Assembly: GCF_000350225.1 (NCBI RefSeq)
Contig: NW_005179101.1
Coordinates: forward strand, 338,384 to 402,383
From: Chondrus crispus
Lineage: Eukaryota > Rhodophyta > Florideophyceae > Gigartinales > Gigartinaceae
DNA: 64,000 bases
Reading direction: 5' to 3'
The notes beneath the pieces are model-generated. The model saw nothing but the letters and a program-made list of their open reading frames with translations. It was not told the origin of the DNA and searched no databases. Position numbers and translations under genes: made by a program. Position 1 is the stretch's first letter. Every line of letters starts with the position of its first letter. Positions 1-10,265 of this stretch are shown in pieces.

Positions 1-44
1 CGGGAGATGGATCCGATGGTTGAGAGGCAGTGCGCGAGCTAGTC

Positions 45-150
45 GATGGTGGGGGAGGTAGTGGATGGTGGGGGAGGTAGTGGATGGTGGGGGAGGTAGT
101 GGATGGTGGTGGAGGTGGTGGATGGTGATGGAGGTGGTGGGTAGTGGGGG
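45..150. repeat. 19-bp G-rich tandem repeat
   Basis: Units begin with gatggt at 45, 64, 83, 102 and 121, an exact 19-bp period, and decay after about 140. The + strand is strongly G-rich. It lies just outside the 3' end of a decayed copia element. Non-coding minisatellite. Confidence 0.8.
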
Positions 151-178
151 AGGTGGGAGGTGGTGTGGTGTGTGGTTT

Positions 179-284
179 GCTAGAACAAGAAACTCGTACC
201 TTCGTTTACTCATCGTCGCTCCGTCCTACGTCTACTTATACAGTTCTCTGCACTGTAATGCGACTCCGGACTGTGCGATCTGTC
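179..284 (-). repeat. Probable 3' LTR remnant of a decayed copia element
   Basis: The block aligns by eye with the 112-bp LTR of the complete copia element at 12,030-12,141: both contain a tcgtcg stretch, an actgtaatg core and a ctgt...gtca end, and both sit at the same distance from the RNase H end of pol. Start and end are estimates from TG/CA termini. No matching 5' LTR is visible; the element is truncated near 1,560-1,800. Confidence 0.35.
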
Positions 285-299
285 AAGAGTGACGAGCAG

Positions 300-1560
300 T
301 GTCAGAAACTGTGCGATCTGTCAGTCCCGGGTGACACTGCGAGGAGGGAGTGATGGAGGGGTGTGTTTTGTCCGTGAGGGAAAGGGAGGTTACGAGTTGG
401 TGGAAGCGTAATTTTCCAAGTGGTTTGGTGAACAGGTCGGCGAGGTTGTCGTTGGAGGGTATATGATGGGTGGTGATGAGACGCTTTTCGATGTGATCGT
501 GTAGGTAGTGGTGCTTGATATCGATGAGTTTGCTGCGCTTGGTGGTGCAAACTGAAGAGCTATGCGTAGTGCAGCTTGGTTGTCGATATGGAGTTTCACA
601 GGCTTCTTTGGGGTTGCGTGAAAATCGCTTAGGAGTCGACAGAGCCAGTTGGTTTGTTGCGTAGCTAAGGTTGCCGCGAGATATTCGGCTGCGCATATGG
701 ACAGTGCGACCGTGTCTTGGATGGATGAGGTCCAGGAGATGGGCGCGGCATGTATGGTGTGGACTATGCCTGATGTGGATCGGCGGTTTTTGGCGTTGGC
801 GAAATCGGCGTCTGTGCAAGTGGACAGTAGTGGTTGTGCCGGAGATGTGGAGAAGAGGATGCCGTGGTCTGGGGCGCACTTGAGGTATCTTAGCAGCCAC
901 TTGAGCTGGTTCCAATGGGCTTCGTGTGGCTGGTTCATGTGGGGAGCCAGTCTGTTTACGGTTGGGTGGATGTCGAAGCGGGTACTGTCTGCGAGATATC
1001 GGAGGTCGCCTAGGATTCGGCGGAAATGTGAAGATTGCGGTGCTGGTAAGAGTGGGGTGGTTGCGTCATGTGCGGCGTTGACTTTTGGGGGGGAAGGGGT
1101 TGGTTTCGGGTTGCAATCAGTCATGCGGTGTTTTGCTAGGACTTGTCGGACTGTGTGGCCTTGGGATATGTGGATGGATCCGTTGTGGAGGCGGGTGATG
1201 TGCCATTGCAGGTACGAGGTGGGGAAACTAAGGTTCTTGATTTTGTATTTGGTGGCCAGGAGTGAAAAGAGGGAGGTGATGGCTTGTGGGTTTGGAGCTG
1301 CGACTAGGAAGTCGTCCATGCTGATTGCGACGTGGATTGGGGTGTCTTTGGTGGCGTAGAAAAGACAAGAGTCGACAAATGATTTGCTATAGCCGTTATT
1401 TTTGAGAAACGCGGCGACGGCGGAGAACTAAATGTTGGCGGCAGGTGGTGATCCGTAGGGGTTACCTTGGGGGCGCCCCTGCTTGTTTGGGTGTGCAAGT
1501 GTGCCGTCGAATAGCGGCGTCTGTCGTACGAAAACGTCGTATTGCGGTGGGTTGGCATTT
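300..1560 (-). pseudogene. Ty1/copia pol remnant (RT C-terminus and RNase H)
   Basis: Read on the minus strand, 1319-550 contains the RT active-site segment MDDFLVA, the thumb-like GSIHISQ and ILGDLRYLADSTR segments, and the RNase H motifs DADFANAKNRRS, ALSICAAEYLAA and HIDNQAA. These match the complete copia element at 12-16.6 kb segment by segment. Near 550 the frame shifts; the C-terminal RSKLIDIKHHYLHDH and NLADLFTKPLG continue in another frame to about 400. Upstream, DVFVRQTPLFDG (near 1,530) is in a third frame, and the alignment is lost by about 1,560. At least two frameshifts and loss of gag, protease, integrase and most of RT make it a dead fragment. Confidence 0.85.
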
Positions 1561-2196
1561 CCACGGTGGGCGGATTGGGGTGAAGTGTTGGATGAGACGG
1601 GGTGGAGGTGTGTGCGTTGAGGTGACTGGAAGCCTGGTAGATGCGCGAGGGACGGAAGGTGTCGATGCTTGTGGGTTTCGAGAAGGTTGGCTGTTAGGTT
1701 TGGTGGCGGGGCGGTGTTTTGGGGTGGGGGATTTGGTGTGTGGTTTGGTGCGGGCTCTTTTTGTGGGGGTAGACGCGGGCCGGTTGGAGGGCGGGGTCCA
1801 GGCATACGACACCCCTTCGGATTCCAAATATTTTTATATGGTTGTAAAGCTTACTGTAGATCAGTAATGGTGATATGCAGAAAACAGAAGTGGACAAACC
1901 AAATAGTTTAGAAGTTATCGTCCAACATGTACTCTCTAAATCTGGGGGATGGGGAGTTCTGTATAGGCCAAATCAAAAAAAATTATCATACAACTTTACT
2001 TGGAAATTGCAGTACAATTTATGTTATATAAAAATTTGATACCTGTTCACAGTCTGCCGACAGAATTTAATCCTAAATTCTGTCTGGACTTGCTCGAATT
2101 TGGCGATTGTGGCCCACTTCAAGCCTCCCCGACCCACTACGATAACCCGTATCGTCACGTCACCCCCCCCGCCCCGCGTCGCCAACTCCAAGCCCA

Positions 2197-3558
2197 AGTC
2201 AAATTGGGAGATAAACTCCCAGCCGATATTCGTCTGACAGATACTCAGGAGCTGAAGGTGGAGAACTCCCCCCTCACTGATGAGTCCGAACCCATCGGCC
2301 GTACCGTTGATTGCACTGATGAGAATCCCCTCAAGACCAAGAATCTTGCCTTATTTGGTACATTGGCTGTCGATGGAACTTGCGTTGGTATTGTTTTCAA
2401 CACTGGTGATGGTACTGTATTCGGTCGCATTCCTGGTCTCGCTGCTGGGTCTAGCTCGGAGGTCACTACCCTGCAGCTCGATATTCATCATTTCGTTATC
2501 ATCATTTCTTCTGTCGCAATCTCGCTCGGTGTTCTGTTTTTCATCATCGGTCTCATCAAGGGAACTGAAGTTATCACCAACATTGTGTTCTGCATTGGTA
2601 TCATTGTCGCAAATGTCCCCGAAGGTCTTCTTGCTACTGTGACAGTCTCCCTCACATTGTCCGCGAAGCGTATGGCCAAGAAACAAGTGCTCGTGAAGAA
2701 GCTGGAGGCTGTCGAGACGCTCGGATCGACTACTTACATTTGATCAGACAAGACAGGTAATCTTACCCAGAACCGAATGACCATTTTTCATCTCGCGTAC
2801 AATAATGCGCTGTACACGACGAAGACGGCCGCGACTGAAGCCACGTTTGACACTGACGTTTCGTGCGTCAAGGAGCTGTTCTACATCGGCGCGAACTGCG
2901 CGAAGGCCATGTTCGATGCTAAACATCTTGATGATACCCCGCAGAAGTCAATTGACGAACGCAAGGTCAACGGTGATGCTTCAGAGGCTGGTATTCTCAA
3001 GTTTTCCGAGAAGATCACGTCGGTCAGTGCAATCCGTGCTCGCAACACTCAGATTTCGACCATTCCCTTCAACTCTGCGAACAAATTCATGATCACAATC
3101 AACAAAGTTGCGGATGCGGGAGATCGCCTCCGTTTTTGCATGAAGGGGCTCCTGAACGTGTCATGGAGAGGTGCACAAGCGTCCTCACGAAGGAGGGTGT
3201 GATGCATTTCGATGCTGATGTCAAGGCTGTTATCAACGAGCAGCTCGCTTTCATGATGGAAAGAGGAGAGCGCCGCTTGGGATTCGCCAAGATGGATCTT
3301 CACCCGGTCGAGTTCCCTGTCAGGTTCGAGTTTGATGTGGAGGAGATCAAATTTCCCATGGAAGGTTTGGTATTTGTCGGCTTTATGGCTCTTCTGGACC
3401 CCCCTCTTAAGGATGTACCGAGCGCTGTCGCCACTTGCCAGAGCGCCGGTCTTAAAGTTGTCATAGTTACTGGTGATCATCCAGCCACTGCCAAGTCAGT
3501 TGATAAGGTGGTCAATATCATCAAGGGAGTGTGGCTTCGTGATAATACATATTGGTAA
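2197..3558 (+). pseudogene. Na+/K+-ATPase alpha-subunit-like P-type ATPase, internal fragment
   Basis: Family knowledge: P2C ATPases couple ATP hydrolysis to Na+/K+ exchange at the plasma membrane. Seen here: the actuator-domain segment [12 protein letters not shown] and LTDESEP, a two-pass membrane hairpin, the [18 protein letters not shown] segment of the M4 region, the phosphorylation loop SDKTGNLTQNRMT (Thr replaced by Asn in DKTGTLT), the nucleotide-binding part ending MKG/APERV, and TGDHPATA of the P domain. Lesions: a TGA immediately before SDKTG, where relatives have Cys, and a one-base loss near 3,140 that moves APERV to another frame. The N-terminus with M1-M2 and everything after the TGDHPATA region (hinge, M5-M10) is missing. 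The truncations argue for a pseudogene rather than sequencing error. Confidence 0.85.
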
Positions 3559-3825
3559 TTTGTTCCGGCTTAATATGTGCATTTCGTAGATCTAGGAAAG
3601 GTTGAAGAGAAATAAAAGTTATGTCTGCCTCGAAGGAACCTTCGCTACTTGCTCACATCAACGAACTAAATGTCGGGTCTCAAACAACTAACGTTGCAGT
3701 ATGGTGGGGTGTGCGCTGGAGAAATATCTATGGTAATGCGCATTTGTGCCATATATATTGCAGTAGAGAGACTGGAGGCAGTCAGATGCTCTTTTGCCAG
3801 TTACTGTACTGCTGTAGGCTCAGCT

Positions 3826-4343
3826 GATATAAATATCTTTGGTCAAACCCAGGGTGTGGCGCAACCGGCCTTTGGTACTGCTGCACCCACGTTTGGCGTA
3901 CCGGCCCAAATCTCCTTTCCGGGTACCGTCCAAAACGCTGCTCCGGTGCTCAGGCACAGACCAAGGCAGCTTCATTCGGCGCACCTGGGTCTTCTCCTTC
4001 TCTCTTTGGTGCGCCAGCGCAGGGGGCCTCATTGTTCGGTGCGCAATCACAGCCACAATGCCAGACCTCCAAAATCAACTTGCTCACTCGTGTATGGCAG
4101 CTTCCACAGAACTTTCAGACGGATCTGTTTGCAGTTGAGAGACTCTTGCGAGAGCAACGGATAAAAGGGACTGAATTACGATCGAAAGGCAACAGTTTTG
4201 ACTCAGATATCGCACAAACGAAAACGTGCTCCACAAATATTACTCGTCGTCTCGCTATGCTTCGCGCTGGTTTAGAGGCGTTGAGGGCCAATTCGGAAAC
4301 TCTAAAGTTTACCAGGGCATTGCACCCTCACTACCGTATCTGA
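3826..4343 (+). pseudogene. FG-repeat nucleoporin fragment (Nup58/p62-complex-like)
   Basis: From about 3,826 the frame reads FG-type repeats (FGQTQ, AFGTAAPTFG). After a frame change near 3,945 the next frame continues SFGAPGSSPSLFGAPAQG and SLFGAQ, followed by a helical segment (residues such as LPQNFQTDLFAVERLLREQR) typical of the coiled coils that follow FG regions in central-channel nucleoporins, and stops at 4,343. FG repeats line the nuclear pore. The family call rests on the FG-then-coiled-coil order, so the exact Nup is uncertain. One frameshift and short length indicate a gene fragment; an unrecognised intron is the alternative. It follows the ATPase fragment directly on the same strand. 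Confidence 0.55.
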
Positions 4344-4451
4344 CTGCGTCAAGCAGACCACTGAGTAGCGGAGGCCACCCAGCATATCACGCAACTCCAA
4401 GAGCCTGCCTAATTTGCCTCGCCGCTGCTGCGCTGATCTCTTTCGATTTCT

Positions 4452-5680
4452 TCAACTCCGAAAACCTGGACAAAACAGTTGCGACACTGATAAACTCTGT
4501 GCACGGTTCCTGTTCTCATGTAACCTAGAGGGTGCATACTTACCTGTCCAGGCAAATTTACCATTGTACACTTCCCACCAATGGATGGTGAGATCCGTAG
4601 TTACGCCTTCATCGTCCTTGTGAATTGATATGATACGCCCAACCCAGAACGGGAAGGTTTCTATAGAGCAAGAACAACCGCGTACCGCTACGAAGTCATT
4701 ACATTCGTATTCGAGGTCTTGCAAGGGTTGTACTTCCATCTCTATTTCAACTTCATCATGTTCAATTTCGTCTTGCAAGCCATCAACCGCATCAGTAACT
4801 GTTCTATACTTTCCCTTCATCTCAAATACGTCGCACAGATTCCAGTGGAATCTCTCCAGTCTTGATTCATACACGCGGTCGCGTAGAAGCCGTGGATGGG
4901 CTAACTTTCTCCTGTCACTCACTCGTGTCTCCTCAAACACAAGACGGGTGTTGAGTTTATCAAGATCGTTAGGGCATGTGCCTTCGGTCGGTGGTGTTTT
5001 GGCAAGGTCAGGTGCAAATTTCAGGAAGCCTCCGGTGCACTGCCCAACCTTGAGATAGCCCAAATCGTCGTTGCACCCAACCCACGCGGAACATGCAGTG
5101 ATAAAAGAATTGCCACGACACTCTGGGATCCCCTCCACACGGTGAAACTTGAAATATCGAAAATGGGAAAACCGTTGAGGCTTTTCCAAACACCTTTCTT
5201 GGTCACGCAGCCCAGAGAAGTTTATAATCTGGTGAAGATCAGCAACGTGAGGGGGAGGGTTATATGCCTCCGGAGTTCAGTGATCAGGTCGTCCAGAGTT
5301 ATAGCCTCATGATGCCTGAGCCGGCGAGCAGTGCAGCTGAACGCTTGGTCTATGTCAGAATGGGTATGACCAATTGGGAAAAACGACACAAAGACTCCTT
5401 GAAACACTCCCCATGCAACCAGGGATTCCATGTATCCGAAGAAGTACCCTACTAGAATCTCTGCTTGTACTTCGAAGCAAAACGGTACCAAAATCGAACC
5501 GCCTTTAGCGACAAATTTGAGCACTGTATACAGTTGCTTCTGTGTTCGAAATTTGGTCGATTTTAATTCTATCTGGTTGCATTTGAACACCGCCCATGGT
5601 GAGGAAAACAATGTTTTTAATTTATTTTCGGTATATTGGCGCACGTAATGCTCCCCCAAATGCTTGGTTTCAGAATTCAA
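4452..5680 (-). pseudogene. DUF7869-like protein, broken
   Basis: On the minus strand the reading frame from 5,680 contains FFPIGHTHSDIDQAFS, the hallmark of the DUF7869-type domain found in TE-associated proteins of protists, oomycetes and animals, followed by a helix (AITLDDLITELRR). Near 5,264 the frame changes; the next frame has NPPPHVADLHQIINFSGLRD and continues without interruption to 4,452, giving roughly 400 residues in total. The expected upstream acidic/Asn motif is not clear, so the N-terminal half seems degraded. It lies downstream of, and on the same strand as, the CACTA transposase, but whether both belong to one element cannot be decided from this sequence. Confidence 0.6.
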
Positions 5681-5987
5681 AACGAGAATGTTTTTAAAAT
5701 ATGATTGGTCAAAAGTTCCGTTCCGGCTGGTCCTCGTAAACAGATGACGTCACACTCGTTTCTCTGATCATACATCTGTGACAGGATGATGACACGCATG
5801 ACAACTGCCCGATATACAGTTGTTATGATTGTCACAGTATGGTCACGGCTCAAGATCACATTGTGATCTTGTTACAGGTAGTCACACATTGACAACAGCA
5901 AACTACCTTTTCAAACCTTTACTGTGACTCATGCTCATCGCTCGTAGTGGCATCTTTCTTTACCCAAACCACCGCCTGTTTCGGTTT
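5681..5987. other. Intergenic region with a short perfect palindrome
   Basis: No coding sequence is recognised. It separates the DUF7869-like and CACTA transposase genes. It is rich in TGACA/TGTCA words and contains at 5,852-5,872 a palindrome with two perfect 10-bp arms (caagatcaca) around one base. It could be a subterminal repeat region of a DNA transposon, but no element ends are identified. Confidence 0.4.
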
Positions 5988-8900
5988 TTAACGACGAGAG
6001 AACCCCTTTAAACGCCGGTTCAATCCATCTGCTGCTGCTCTCCTTGCATTCAGGAGGTGATCAGAACGGATATTCTCGTCAATGAAGTAGGTGCGCTTCC
6101 GTGTCCGCAAAAACCCCGCTCGACTGGATCCACCATGTTGCGAGATGTTCGAATGTCTAGATGGAACATTATGCTCAACCACTCCAATTAACTTGCGCAG
6201 TGTTAGAGCATCTTCCATCGAGGGACCTGAGAAAGCACTGTCCCGTGAACCTACTGTAAAAATCTGGTCTTGGTTCCCTTTCTGCATTCCTTGTGCCCAG
6301 TCCATGTGCAGAAGGCAGTGTCTTTGAGCAGCATATGTGGAAGAAAAGGATGCTCCTGGAAACTGGGGGAGCTTGAATTCGATAACCTGAAGTATTCGCC
6401 CGTAATACACATCAACTGTGCCGTCTGTAGCGTCCATTTCTGTCGCGACGGACGAAGATAATCGAGCTTCTCTGCCGGAAGATATTGAAGCTACCTGTGT
6501 TGCAGATCCGCACAAGACCCTGATACGAGATGAAAACGTACAGTCTTTCACCAGATCACTGATTCGTTGGGCTTCTCCTATATCCAATCCATCAATCTTG
6601 CGAATGAGATAAAGGAAGATAAGTTCTCGAATTCGTATTCCCTCAGATCCCATAGTCGAAAGGTTTTTTCGCGATTGAGGTCCAAGAGGGACTACATCTC
6701 CAGCAGCAGCAACCTGTTCGTATTCCTGTAGGTTATTTTGGAACGCGACACGAAAATAAATTTTGTGTGCCTCACTGAACACAGTGCTCAAAAACATTGA
6801 TTCAGCTGGTAATGTGCGAGCGTTCGAGCGGGCCAATATCCACCCAATGTAGCGTTCCACCCAGTACTGTGAGCAGCAAACGAGAGGACCTTGTTCTAGC
6901 AGAGCGTCCCCAAGGTGCAAAAGCAAATGAAAAACATATCTGCAGTAATGCGCTCGAGCTCTATCATGCAGAACATACAGCCCTTCAAAGTGCTCTAAGA
7001 ACCGAATTGCAAGTCGTTTTGCTGCAGTACCGTCCTCTACCCTAATCACCGGTCGAAAGCAAATATCCATTAGTTCAACAAAGATTGAAGTCCATTCATG
7101 TATTGTTTCGGGAGATACCCGTCGAATAAAATGAGGCTGTAGTTTAGCGTAAAATTCTTGTGCTCAGCTGCCTTCCACCTTGGAAATTTGCTGAGTTTTC
7201 GCGGTTTAGGAGCCATTTGACCGGAGATACCCCTGAGAATTGAACCAGTTCTTCATCTAGGAACTTGATTACGTACTGTGATAGCGCGAAACGATCTTCT
7301 TTCCCACTTGTACGATGCTCCAATAGCAATTTCTGTATATTATAGAACAGATGCATAACATCTGGCGGAAATGAAGTATAAGGAATGACGCCAGGAAGCG
7401 TACAAAGGACTGAGCGTCCTTTCAGTTCAGTGGAAGTAGATGTTACCGCTCTTTCAGTTGCATTCCGGGCATCGTCGAGCGTTGAGAATATTCTTTCGGT
7501 GCTTTCTGGGGTGCGAAGTTGCAAGTTTCTCATGTTGAAAAAAACTTTTCTTCTGCCCCCACCTTCTTTACCGTCTGGATTCAAACCACTGACATAGTAG
7601 TGCCTCTTTCTCTCCGCAACGTAGAGGCCAGAGACCATGCAGTATGGACAAGGATATTTCCCGTTGTGACCAACAATGTTAATCACTTTCTTCAAAGCCA
7701 CAAGGTCTGCAGTAAACCACACTAGATGAAGCCGCACTCGTCGCAGTGAACCGTCGTAAAATCGAAGAACTGCGCCATTCTTCTCATAAATTTCGTGTAA
7801 CTCATTGACTAGTGGGATAAGGTACGATTGTAGATCTTTTGGCTCAGTACCATTTGGGATAAACATCAGAGGCAGCACGTTTTTGCATGCATATCTCTGA
7901 TGTGGGGGAAGGTTGAGAATTACAGCAAGTATGGGCCACACGTCGACAGATTCGTTCTTGAAAGCCTGAAAACCGTCTGTCAAAACCGCAAGGAACACAT
8001 CATTTCCTACATTTGCCTCACCACCGTAGATTGCACAGAGTTTGTCAAATGCAGGGCTGTCAAAGTAATCCGTGAGAACACCAGGTACGCGCTCGTGAGC
8101 TTTTCTGTACCCATAAAGACCATTGCACAAATCCTCATCTTTCACCATAGCTGCGATCCTTGGAAGCATCGGGATGTATGACACAACTTCCCCATCGCTT
8201 CCATTAGAGTTGAATTCCTTACCGCAGTGTGAACATGACGTGGTCTTGCGTCGCCCCCGTAGCGTAGCAATGCAAGCGTGAGATGGGCATGTCCGATATT
8301 TCTGAATACTCCCCAGTATACCAGACATCCTACAAATATTGCTTGTCACTGTCTTCCAACTTTTGCAAGGAGCCCCAAGATTATGCAATATATGATCCAT
8401 AACTGTGAAAGATAGCCCGTGCCGAAGGTACAGCTCAACCCAGGTTCTATTGTCAGCCAACAAATTTAGAAAACCGGGGATTCTAGAGGGCCCTCCAATT
8501 TGTATAAGTAGCTGTTCTTCGCAGTTCTCGAGGTCTTGAGATGACTCGCTCATTTCTTCTTCGTCTGATGGAGCGCTATCTTCATAATCGCTGCCAGAGT
8601 CAGCCATGTAAGGTACGGAAGACTCGACGAGTGGAAATTGATCAGTTGCCGAATCCTGAAGTGCTGCTCTATCCACATCATGCATTTCTGCTGCAGCACT
8701 ATTTTGCAGGTTTCTCGTCTGCCCACATATCGCTTCCATGGCAGCGTCTGTACCTTCACTGTGCAAAAGTTCTCCAATGTTTGAACTGGAGTCCGGGGCA
8801 GCACGCAATTCACCATTCAAAGTCCCAGTATCATCAACATTTGGCGAGTACCCTCTGATTTCTTCTTGCTGTGTAGAATGCACGATTCCTCTGCAGTGAT

Positions 8901-9087
8901 CCAAGCCACCGAAATTATCCAGAGTACGAGCTCCGAGGTGGCTAGCCATATTTTCACTTTCAGAAGTAGTGTGAAATTCTTTTTCAAAGTCTGTCGCATG
9001 GGATCCCAATGAATTGATCTGGTTGAAAACGTATCGCTGATCCTCTGCCGGAACTTTGGGACCCCATGAAAACTTACCACGATTCAT
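5988..9087 (-). pseudogene. CACTA-family (Tnp2-like) transposase, frameshifted
   Basis: The first frame (9,087-7,144) has an acidic N-terminal region, a Cys/His cluster (CSHCGKEF), a Tnp2 core with LTDGFQAF, DVWPILAVILNLPPHQRYAC, LMFIPNG and LVNELHEIYE, then CPYC and the DVMHLFYNIQKLLLEH segment. The C-terminal part (7,070-5,988) carries the motif run FHLLLHLGDALLEQGPLV and YWVERYIGWI typical of the Tnp2 C-terminal domain. The two are joined through 7,220-7,158 by two one-base frame changes; the bridging frame reads KPRKLSKFPRWKAAEHK, matching the family. The start ATG at 9,087 fits the family's N-terminus. No CACTA terminal repeats were found by eye. Both breaks lie within 65 bases, so a local sequence error is possible, otherwise it is dead. 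Confidence 0.85.
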
Positions 9088-9455
9088 GTCTTTTTTTTCT
9101 CATTTGCTATGGCCCGGCGGCGACGCATTGTGCTTTTGGAGACGGGTTTTCCCAAAGGACATGGACACTCATACCACGGGGGCAGGAAAAACGATCCATT
9201 CATCAAAACTAATTGAGGAAACAGGAAGAAAGACCAGTTCCAACAGTTCGGGCGTGACGTCCCAACGCTTTAGAAAAGACAAATCATTGCAAAGCGCAAG
9301 GAAACGAAATGAAACGAGAGAGGCCTCTTTTTCTTATAAAGGATACACACACACCTTGCGATCAGTTATCCCTCTACGAATGCTTCTCCGCTCAAGAGGG
9401 CTAAGGTTTTGCTGCTCAACTTACCATATTTGAATGCCTTAACGGTTCTGCTGAA

Positions 9456-10265
9456 ATGGCAGGCAAAACAGAAACGATGAATGCCCTGATGCTCAAAATG
9501 GAGAATGTGGACCGTCAGGTGACAAGCCTTCGTGAAGAATTGCTCACTGTAATGCCTTTCATCAAGCAGCTTCAGCCGCATGTTTACCTTCGTGCTGTTC
9601 GGAAGCCAATCCAGAGAAGTGACGACAAGCGTGTTGTGAACGTAGCAGAGTTCATGCGAAGTGAAATTGAGGTCATTAACAATGAGCTCATCCCAGGGCA
9701 GCGTAGACTGTTCCAGTTTCCCAGTTCTATGAAAAACGAACAACTCAACGCTGATGCCATGCGATGCATATCACTGTTGCTTGCCAGGGAGCTGGATACA
9801 AACTTTGGTAAGATGACTTATGACAAGCTCTTTTTCGAGAAGCCGACCACCTTTGCCAAGGTTGTAGAAGAAGCTAGTCTCATGGCTGAGCTTGCTATTT
9901 TTTCTCAATCAGCCGGGAAGTGGAGCCTTGAAGTATTCGTTAAGTACTCGTTGAATAATCAGATTGGAAAAGTCAAGGGGAGAGAAGAATCTGCTCGTAA
10001 GAAAGACGAAACAGTTTCTGGCAGCAGGACTTTCAATGTCGTTGACGTACCTGCTGAGAAGATCGCGCCTGCTGTTGTACCGGATCTACCTGCCCAGGTT
10101 GACATCAGATCAGGACAGCCACATGATTGTGACATAGCGGGCATGAATGAAGAACTGCATATATTACCAACTCCAGCTGTAAATCGCAACGCATTGTGTA
10201 GAAGATCAAGTTCAGTAGCCAACCGCGCAACACATCGTACTGTTGGTCTTTCTCTTTCTGTCTGA
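9456..10265 (+). CDS. Hypothetical 269-aa protein divergent from the CACTA transposase
   Basis: Intact ORF with ATG at 9,456, 368 bp from the transposase start on the other strand, so the two could share a promoter region. Residues 5-40 form a heptad-like helix (MENVDRQVTSLREELLTVM) suggestive of a coiled coil; residues 60-170 are a mixed helical region, and the C-terminal third is low-complexity and basic. No family recognised. CACTA elements commonly encode a second, DNA-binding protein (TnpA type), and the position suggests that role, but nothing in the sequence proves it. It is one of few uninterrupted ORFs in this window. Confidence 0.5.
   Translation: MAGKTETMNALMLKMENVDRQVTSLREELLTVMPFIKQLQPHVYLRAVRKPIQRSDDKRVVNVAEFMRSEIEVINNELIPGQRRLFQFPSSMKNEQLNADAMRCISLLLARELDTNFGKMTYDKLFFEKPTTFAKVVEEASLMAELAIFSQSAGKWSLEVFVKYSLNNQIGKVKGREESARKKDETVSGSRTFNVVDVPAEKIAPAVVPDLPAQVDIRSGQPHDCDIAGMNEELHILPTPAVNRNALCRRSSSVANRATHRTVGLSLSV

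Noticed and set aside
2743-2745. TGA in the ATPase read as selenocysteine
   Set aside because: The residue is Cys in relatives, but the gene is truncated at both ends and also frameshifted; a pseudogene explains it.
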